Source of the DNA: Chamaecyparis obtusa
Lineage: Eukaryota > Streptophyta > Pinopsida > Cupressales > Cupressaceae
DNA length: 64,000 nt
Assembly: GCA_027943335.1 (NCBI GenBank)
Contig: BSBK01006357.1
Span: 124,001 to 188,000, forward strand
Reading direction: 5' to 3'
The notes under the pieces: model-generated
Database searches by the model: none
Told to the model about the DNA's origin: nothing
Seen by the model: only the letters and a program-made list of their open reading frames with translations
Translations under genes and position numbers: made by a program
Shown: one piece after another, positions 56,568 to 64,000 of the stretch
How positions within the stretch are numbered: the first letter of the stretch is position 1
Layout: each line of letters opens with the position of its first letter

Positions 56568-58647
56568 GATTGATTATGGATCTGCTTTGATGATTTGTAT
56601 CATGTGGATGTTTATTGATCAGAACTTTGATGTACCACTTTGTTATTGACATTGTATCTATGATATACGAATTTGATGGATCTTTGATGTTATGAACATT
56701 TATATGATGATATAATTCCCTTGATTCTTATGATGTGTTGATGTGAGATCATCTTTATATGTAGCTCTATATGATGTTTATGATGCATTTACTTTTGATT
56801 ATGTTATGGATGCAATGTATCTTATATATGATATAAATAGATGAATGCAAATGATAATGTAATTTTGATATGTTTTTCTAATTTTTAATGTATGGATGCA
56901 AATGTTTTTATTATGGAAATATGGATATGATGAATGAATGCAACTATCTTTTTTTTTTTTTTTTTTTTTTTTTATGTATGCAATTCTTAATGAGCTATCC
57001 TTAACTAAATGTATGCAAATGATGAATAATTAATGATTTTTTTTTCTTTTTGATATAAGGATAATGAATAATGAGTAATGCTATGAATGAATGCAAAAGA
57101 TGATCTCACATGATTGATTTGAACCAAGGATAAGTGTTGATTGAACCCCCTTTTTATTGATTGATCAAGATAATGATTGAACCCCTTTTCCCTTGGAAAA
57201 ATAACTACAAACTAATGCACTTAATCTAACATGCAAATGCAATGCAATGCAACTAATTGTCACTACCTTTTAGCAAAGAAATGCCATAGAGAAATATTTT
57301 CATCATTGAGCATTGTAGGATTGGAAAGAAAGTAAAACCATCACTAACCACATCATGATGATATGAATATCACTTTATATTGCATTTGGTAACCCTTTTA
57401 GGAAACTAGTACAACCCTCACTAGTTGAATGACCAACTATGGGAGTATGAATACCAGTTTCAATGGATTCAATCTTGCAATTGGATTTTGGTATTAAGAT
57501 ATGGAAGATCTAAATAGCCAAGGTACCCATTTGTATAAACAAACAAAGGTCAATCCTCCATCCTATATGAAAGTCCTCAGTGGTTCTTTGATGACCATGT
57601 CGCTAGATGATTCACATAAGTTGTTGGATCTCCTTCAAGATAGTCACTCAGAAAGAAGAAAAATAATATCATGTCTCCATCATTGCCAATCTAGTTGAAA
57701 CATCATCGATTAGCTAAAAAGACATGATAAAAAGTCAATAAAGATCATCAAAAAGCTTCAAGTGTTTTGCAATGTATCAAGATTTTAAAAAAAGAATTTC
57801 CAAACATTCTGATCATTTAAGTGATGTCAATTTTTAATCCTGAATAATAAAGTCAATGAAGGTTCAAGGATCAAGGATCAAGTTGTAGGATCAAAATAGT
57901 TGGTTGTGAACAATGATATCCATCAAAGGTTCAACAAAATATCTCTCTTTTGAAGCTTTGATAAGTCTCTTTGATGTGTGACCAGATGTAGCACTATTGA
58001 ATCCATTTGTACAAAAAATCCAATCCTTTCCTACCCCCAAGTGATAAATGTGATCGTGTGATAAACTTAGGGCAATAGGCAATGCAACAACTACAATTGA
58101 AAGGTTTTATTATGACTATGCACAAATGACGAATGCAATGAAGATTTACAAGTGAGATGATGGAAATGCAATATGTACACATGCAACTAGGAAAGACTTA
58201 GGGGAACAAAAGGTGCTTAATTGACAAGTTTTCACCTTTTGGGTTTATTGCTCTTTTTCTCCTTTTCACTTTTTTTTGCTACTAAGGCGCCTATTGCTAG
58301 GTTCTCACCAAGGAACTTTTTTTAATCTTTTTCACCTTTTTTTTTTCAATTTTTCAAATTTTTTGTTTGGATTTTGAACTTTTCTCAATGTTTTTGGTCT
58401 TTTTGATTTTATCATGTACAAAAGTGATGCTTGAGTCATCGGATACACACTCATCTAATACTCTTTCTTCTAATACTCTCTCATCTGATCAGGTATGAAA
58501 CCTCTTTAAATGGATGCTATTAATGGGCTCTTGTAATTCTTCCCCATCACAATTGGCTAATTTGTAAGTCCCCATTCCAAATGAAGAAACAATGAAAAAA
58601 GGACCAAGCCAATTTTCTTCCCATTTACCCTTTGTTTCCCTTTCTGC
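56568..58647. other. Element F spacer between integrase and PMD frame
   Basis: No gene seen. It includes an ATGNATGCAA-rich stretch and a 25-base T run (56806-57095). At 58275-58312 is 'GGCGCCTATTGCTAGG' followed by 'TCACCAAGG', shared with element E. Confidence 0.55.
56806..57095. repeat. Degenerate ATGNATGCAA repeat with a T25 run
   Basis: Copies of ATGAATGCAA, ATGGATGCAA or ATGTATGCAA near 56806, 56844, 56892, 56937, 56974, 57010 and 57087. T25 at 56949-56973. Confidence 0.7.
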
Positions 58648-59570
58648 CTAATTTTTAGGGTTCTCCCTTAGCAGTAAATTACCCACTTGAAAGACTCTTG
58701 GTTTGATGTGCTTGTTGTAGTTTCTTGAAATCCTATTTTGGTACACTTTCAAATGTTCATAGGCTTGTGCTTGATGTTCTTCTAAACATTCCAATTGTTG
58801 AAGTTGGGAAACCCTATAATCCTCATCCGTTAGTAATCCTTGCAATGATACTCTTAGGGATGGGATTTCAACCTCCAAAGGTAGAATAGCTTCAGCTCCA
58901 TAAACTAATGAATATGGTGTAGCTCCTATAGGTGTTCGGATGCTAGTTCTATAAGCCCACAAAGCCAGATTGATTTATACATGCCAATCTCTTCCTGATT
59001 TGTTCACTGATCTCTTCAAGATTTTAAGGATATTCTTATTAGTAGCCTCAGCTTGTCCATTTCCTTGTGGATAGTAAATGGAAGAAGAGTGATGAGTAAT
59101 ATGAAAATTATCACAAATTTCATATACATCTTTGTTCTTGAATTGTTTTCCATTGTCGGTAATTATGGCATAAGGAATACCATATCTACAAATGATGTGA
59201 TTAAGGATGAACATGGAGATTTGCTTTCTTGTAGTGGTGATCAAAGGAATGGCCTCTACCCATTTAGTGAAGTATTCCATAGCCGTGATGATGTATTTGT
59301 ACCCATTGGATGATGGTGGTTAAATCATGCCAATCAAGTCAAACCCCCATTGATAAAATGGCCAAGGTGTAAAAATAGGATGTAATTCTTGTGCCGGTAC
59401 ATGTATCATATCACCATGATATTGACATTTTGTGCATATGTTAACAAAGTGACAAGCATCCTTTTCTAAGGTTTTCCAAAAATACCCCATGTGAAGGATC
59501 TACTTAGCTAAGTTTAAATCGCTTGAATGCGACCCGCAAATGCCCTCATGAACCTCATGTAAAGCTACCT
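58648..59570 (-). pseudogene. Element F integrase
   Basis: Minus strand, C-terminus at the low coordinate. A zinc-binding part is visible near 59400-59500 ('DACHFVNICTKCQYHGD'). The catalytic core carries 'WGFDLIGMI' (first Asp), 'AIITDNGKQF' (second Asp) and 'YYPQGNGQAEATNKNI' (Glu). The C-terminal part reads 'GATPYSLVYGAEAILPLE', typical of plant gypsy integrase. Stops at about 58973 and 59322 separate the pieces. Integrase inserts the DNA copy; this one is broken. Confidence 0.85.
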
Positions 59571-59673
59571 TAGAATCTTCTTCCTCTACACATCTAAGTA
59601 AAGTATCATCAAGACCCTTACGATACAATGTGTTGGGAAGGATAATATAACGAGCTGATTATCTTATGAAGTG

Positions 59674-60119
59674 TCATTTTTGGGCTCGAGATTGATTTTC
59701 AGGTAATACTTGGTCTTTAAGGTATGTGTAGATAGGTCTGTACCAAGGGGACTCATGTCCGTCAAGTAAGGCAATAATGTGGGTATTGGGAAGGTTAAAT
59801 TTTGGTTTTTCCAACTCTTCCACTAAGAATTCATAACTTTCATTTTGATCAGGCTTTTGGATTAATGAAGCCAAGGTAGCCATTGGATCAGTGGCTCTAT
59901 TCTTCTCTCTTGGAATTTGCTCAAAAGTTATCAACACAAAGTATTTTTTCCAAGCATCAATCATTGTCTTGTAAGGAATTAAATTTTCATCTTTTGTGTT
60001 GTACTCATCATTGGCTTGATTGATCACTAACTGAGAATCACCATACACTTGTAACTTGGTAATATTCCATTCTAAGGCCATCTTGATACCAATGACTGAA
60101 GCTTCATACTCGGCTATGT
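59674..60119 (-). pseudogene. Element F second RNase H (Tat type), C-terminal part
   Basis: Read from 60119 leftward: 'AEYEASVIGIKMALEWNITKLQVYGDSQLVINQ', the archaeal-type RNase H of Tat elements, with the catalytic-type Asp in 'YGDSQLV'. Then comes 'IPREKNRATDPMATLAS', where the family has a final Asp in 'NxxADALA'; here the residue after Thr is still Asp. The N-terminal half lies at 61063-61230, separated by a solo LTR. Confidence 0.82.
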
Positions 60120-60124
60120 TGTTG

Positions 60125-61057
60125 TGATGCAGTCAAGGATGGTGGATCCAATTAAGGACAGTCCAAACCTTGCAACCAATATAATTACACAACAAAACAC
60201 TCAAAAATGCAACACAAAGTAATTTTTTAACACTAATTTTCATTAACATGCTCGACTATAAGGCCTTTCAGGTTAGGGCCAATTACAATAAGAAAACAAT
60301 TATGCAAGATCCATAAATAGATCTAATACAATATCAGCTAGTCCAACTCTGTAGACAATCAGAAGATGATGGAAACCCTAAGGTAGATCTAAACTTGAGC
60401 TCACAAGCCTCCAAGAAATCTCCTTGTCTCCAAGTATGCAACCACTAGCCCTGCTACAAACAACTATCAGATATCAATCTGATCTGCAAGATCATCAAGA
60501 ACTTTTCCACAACTTCACCAACTTCAACTTCAAGCTTTGCATCTGATATCCCAGATCTACTAAGTCTTCAAGTCATGAACTTCTCTGATCTCCCTAAACA
60601 TCTACCCAAACACTCCTTAAATACTAATCATCAGCCACAAGTCACCAATATGAAACCCTTAACTCTCCCAAACAAATAATTAAATGCCATACAAGTTGGC
60701 TTACAAATGTATACAAACATTTAATTCAGCATGTCGGCCTATAACAATAGCTACCAACAATAAATTCACCAAGTCAGCTCAACAAATCACATAGAACTCT
60801 AGTGGGTAAGCCAAAATTACTTAGTGATAATGAATTCACTGAGCATGCCAAGCATTGTCGAGCACCAGTGTCGACCGAGCATCACAAGCATGACCGAGTA
60901 ACACTTCACTAAGTGCCAGAGACTACCGAGTTCCTTCAATGACCGAGACCGTTGGTCAAGGCTGCAACCGAGTAACACCAGCCAAAATACTAACACCCCA
61001 TGTAGTTTCACCAAGGATAGAGAATTCCCTACCTTAACCTTGGATGCCCCTGCATCA
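60125..61057 (-). mobile_element. Solo LTR inserted in element F RNase H
   Basis: 933 bp with ends TGATGCAG and CTGCATCA (an 8-bp inverted repeat), flanked by TGTTG at 60120-60124 and 61058-61062. The RNase H frame of F rejoins exactly when one TGTTG is removed. No internal coding sequence. Orientation is taken as minus because five ACCGAG motifs (60874, 60893, 60925, 60942, 60967) cluster near the right end, where U3 would be by analogy with family C. The family is not otherwise present in the window. Confidence 0.85.
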
Positions 61058-61062
61058 TGTTG

Positions 61063-61514
61063 GTACATGGGAATAAGAGCTTGTATGATTTAGGAATAGT
61101 ATACCCTTGAGGGGTAATCAACAATATGCTGGCTCTGAAACCTCCTTGTGTGTATGATCCATCAAAGTATAATTTCCATGTCTTGGCTTCTATATTAACA
61201 ATTTCTACATCAAGAAACTCCACTTGAATAGGATGTGTAGAAACCAATGGATTTTTAGCTAAGTGATTTTCTATCACTTTTCCTTTAATGGCCTTCCTAT
61301 CCACATATTCAATATTGAACTCACTTAACACCATGACCCATCTTTCTATTCTTCCCGTTAGGGCAATTTTGCTAAGCAAGTATTTTAGAGGATCAATCTT
61401 TGCAATGAGCTTCACTTTGTGCATCAACATGTAATGTCTCAACTTTTGAGAAGAAAAGATAACAACTAGGCATGCTCTTTCCATGAATGTGTAGTTTAAT
61501 TCATACTTGATCAA
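61063..61514 (-). pseudogene. Element F first RNase H and start of second RNase H
   Basis: From 61514 leftward: 'ERACLVVIFSSQKLRHYML', 'IDPLKYLLSKIALTGRIERW' and 'LSEFNIEYVDRKAIKGK' are the connection/RNase H part normal for plant Tat gypsy. Then 'WKLYFDGSYTQGG' and 'LLFPCTN' start the second, archaeal-type RNase H (catalytic Asp in 'YFDGS'). Open without a stop until the solo LTR. Confidence 0.87.
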
Positions 61515-62650
61515 TGTTCAGCTAAAATAATAGATAGCTCTCTCTTTTCCTTGATCATCTTCTTGCACCAAAAGAACTCCTAAAGACCTCTCAGTTTTTG
61601 ATATGTACAAGAGAAATGGTTTTCCTTTAATAAGTGGTAGGAGAATTGGTGGATTGATTAAGTCTTCAACAAGGTAAAGGCCTTGTCACATTCTTCATCC
61701 CATATAAAAATGGTGTCCTTGTGTAGCAATCTAGTGAATGAGTGACACTTTTCAGCTAGTTGAGAAATGAATCTCCTTATTGATTGAAGTTTTCCTTGAA
61801 GAGACCTCATTTGGCTAATATTTCTAGGAATTTCCATGTCCATGATTTCTTGAACCTTTTCGGGATCCACTTCAATACCTTTTGCCAAAACTATGTAGCC
61901 TAATAATTTCCTGGATTGAACACTGAAGGCACATTTTTTTGGATTGAGCCTTACTTTGAATTGTTCCAAGTGTGTAAATATCTTCTCTTTGATTTGACTT
62001 AGCCAATATATCATCCACATAATCTTTTAAGAAGGTGTGCATCATATCATGAAAAATGGTGGTCATTGCTCTTTGGTAAGTAGCTCTAGCATTTTTGAGG
62101 CTAAAAGGCATTACATTCCAACAAAAAGTCACCCAAGGGCATGTAAACGCTATCTTTTATTGATCTTTGGGTGCAATCTTAATTTGGTTGTATCCACTAA
62201 AACCATCCATCAATGAAAACATGGAGTGACCATCTGTTAAGTCCATTATTGCATCTATGCTTGGAAGTGGGAAGTCATCTTTGGGACATGCAAGATTCAA
62301 ATCTCTAAAGTCTGTACATACACGAATGGATTATCATGTTTGGTGACTAGTACAATATTTGATATTCATTCCACATAAGCAATTTCTCTTATAAACCCCA
62401 CCTTTAACAATTTCTCCAATTCTGCTTTAACTAGAAGAGCTATGTGTGGATGCATCTTCCTCAATTTTTGCTTGACTGGTTTAACTCCTGGTTTGACATT
62501 CAAATGATGCATGATGAAGTCAGGATCTAACCCTGGCATGTCAACATAGGACCATGCAAAATTCACTTTCTTTTCTTGGAAAAATTTGATGAACTCCTTT
62601 CTCTCTAAAGGTGTAAGCGAAGCTACTAGGTGTATGAATTTGGGCTCCAA
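61515..62650 (-). pseudogene. Element F reverse transcriptase
   Basis: From 62650 leftward: 'MHHLNVKPGVKPVKQKLRKM', a broken stretch that still reads 'DFRDLNLACPKDDFPLP' and 'FSLMDGFSGYNQI' near 62160-62330, then 'MPFSLKNARATYQRAM' and the catalytic box 'YVDDILAKS' (about 62010). After a shift, 'LNPKKCAFSVQSRKLLGYIV' and 'LQGKLQSIRRFISQ'. The catalytic Asp pair is kept but at least three stops or shifts break it. RT copies the element's RNA into DNA. Confidence 0.88.
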
Positions 62651-64000
62651 TTTGGTTCCAATGTTGACTTTCTCCGTTGCTCTATAAGAATTGGTGATAT
62701 TTCTTCCTTGTGTGCTGGTAAGTTATCCAAAATCTCTTCCTTAGGTGCCATAGTTGGGTTTTCACCATAGGAAACATCCTTTATCTTTACTTTTTTTGGT
62801 TCTAGTGCTGCCACATGGTGGTTTTCACCACTAGAACTTTTCATTTTTTTACTTTTTTTCATTTTTTCTTTTGGATTAAGAGGTTGGAACCCTGCCTTTC
62901 TCATCATGTTGGGATAAACTCTTCAGTGAAAGAGGGCTCAACTGTGTTTAGTTATTGTGTCACTGCTTGGTCATTGGGAAAGTAGAGTAAGTCTCTTGGT
63001 TCGGTTAGGTCCCAATCAATGAGTTTGGGATGCATTAAGGGTAAAGATTCAATTGGAAAGTTGTCATTGGCTAGGTTTATGGACATGACTTCATTAGATG
63101 GTTCATACATTGTATCGTTAAGGTCAATAACACGAGCTTCTTGAAGATGATCCATGGAAGAAGGATCAAAGTCATCTTCACTTGAGTCCTCGAAGACTTC
63201 TCCAGGAAATAAAACATGCAAGATAAACCTACCATACAAATCATCCCACCATGAAGGTATCCAAGGTTCACCTACCCACTGATAATTGTGTGCTTTCCCT
63301 ATGTTAGCTTCTTGTGGATCGAGTTGCATGTGTGTAGGAATTATCTCTGAATCTTCACTATTTTGAGTTTGTTCTTTAGGCACATTAGTATAAGAATTCA
63401 TGACGACAATATCTTTGTCATGACAAGAGTCTTAGGATAAAGAATCTCACTCATATTCTCTAGAATCATCACTATCAACATTGGATTCTACCATGTTCAC
63501 TTGTTCATAACAATCATGCATAGGGCTAGAACTTTCTCCTTTATATTGATAACCTACTCCTGATTTTTCTTCTTTTGATCTCCATGAAGGTTCAATAGGT
63601 TCAAGTAAACCTCTATTTCTCATACCTAAGGGTCATCTTCCCTTATATCCCATTTTTTTCATAATTTCAAAACCCTTTCCATATTGGTCATTTTGAATAC
63701 TAATGTGTTGAACACTTTCCATAAGATTGTTTAAGGTATCACTTTCATCTTTGTAAAGCCATTGTAGAACCTCATCATCTTCTTTCTCAAATGCTGATTT
63801 GTCACTCTCTCTTACAAAATGAGAGTTATATTTGTGAGGAAGATTATCCTTAGAAGATTTTCCATGTATTTTTGGAGAAGTAGGTAAATCAAATAGAGAA
63901 ACAGAATATTCCCCTACTCTTTTAGAACCAATTCTACATCATTTTTCAAATGTATGCATCATCTTACTCATTTTTTTATATTGGTCTTCTTTAGCTTTGT
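62651..64000 (-). pseudogene. Element F Gag-Pol linker with G-patch (cut by window end)
   Basis: Minus-strand frame upstream of RT. At about 63595-63695 it reads 'GFEIMKKMGYKGR', then (after one stop) 'PLGMRNRGLLEPIEP', a G-patch as found between protease and RT in Tat gypsy elements. Around it are acidic linkers (62952-63401) and a Lys-rich stretch (62800-62900). The protease and Gag should lie to the right of 64000. Stops near 62949, 63433 and 63649. Confidence 0.75.

Larger units (their letters stand above)
52503..64000 (-). mobile_element. Element F: Ty3/gypsy, Tat type, with antisense PMD frame (5' end outside window)
   Basis: The minus-strand element: 3' LTR about 52503-53466, polypurine tract 53467-53480, a 1.4 kb spacer, an antisense mobile-domain frame (54848-56567), a 2 kb spacer, and pol (58648 to the window end) with integrase, two RNase H domains, RT and G-patch. 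The second, archaeal-type RNase H and the extra ORF between pol and 3' LTR are marks of the Tat lineage. The 5' LTR and gag lie beyond 64000, so no duplication can be checked. Pol is broken by stops, frameshifts and a solo LTR at 60125. Confidence 0.85.

Noticed and set aside
56949..56973. T25 run as the tail of a LINE or SINE on the minus strand
   Set aside because: No flanking target duplication or SINE promoter boxes; it sits within an ATGNATGCAA-rich low-complexity stretch.

Overview
This window looks like intergenic DNA from a large, repeat-filled plant nuclear genome. It is AT-rich, I see no convincing host gene, tRNA or rRNA, and almost every stretch belongs to LTR retrotransposons inserted into one another. 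The lineages are plant ones: Ty1/copia elements primed by initiator-Met tRNA, and Ty3/gypsy elements of Tat type with a second RNase H domain and a G-patch. The species cannot be named from the sequence; a gymnosperm or other large-genome seed plant is only a guess.

I use these labels. G is the outermost Ty3/gypsy element (minus strand), seen in pieces at 1-1916, 9615-10229, 11480-12391, 19535-19972 and 48986 to about 49800. Inserted in G are: A (1917-9614, TSD AATAG), a pol-less element with a coiled-coil/zinc-knuckle ORF1 and a large unknown ORF2; a solo LTR of family C (10230-11479); the copia element C (12392-19534, TSD GGAAA), with a polyprotein spoiled mainly by three amber codons; and B (19973-48985, TSD ATTCC), a relative of A.

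B is itself broken by two insertions. Its 3' LTR holds the copia composite D (20426-32832: LTR, gag-pol, LTR, partial gag-pol), and the pol of D holds an unidentified 4.2 kb insertion H (24483-28685, TSD ATTAG). The 5' LTR of B holds E (39365-48293, TSD ACTGT), a gypsy-like element with no pol that carries a Ser/Pro-rich ORF. The deepest chain is therefore G > B > D > H, four levels.

To the right, about 49.8-52.5 kb is unassigned and holds diverged repeats. From about 52.5 kb to the window end is F, a Tat-type gypsy element on the minus strand (3' LTR, PPT, then pol read right to left as integrase, RNase H, RT, G-patch), cut by the right edge. F carries an antisense reading frame that resembles the plant mobile domain (PMD), and a 933 bp solo LTR (60125-61057, TSD TGTTG) inside its second RNase H.

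The most interesting signal is the A/B lineage. Two clearly diverged families share one architecture: ORF1 with a coiled coil and several CCHC knuckles, ORF2 of roughly 1,000 codons with no recognised domain, and no protease, integrase or RT. Their primer-binding site, 2-nt spacer, polypurine tract with its upstream context, and U5 poly-C motif match those of the copia elements C and D. This suggests that they are parasites of the copia machinery. Positions and identities were judged by eye.
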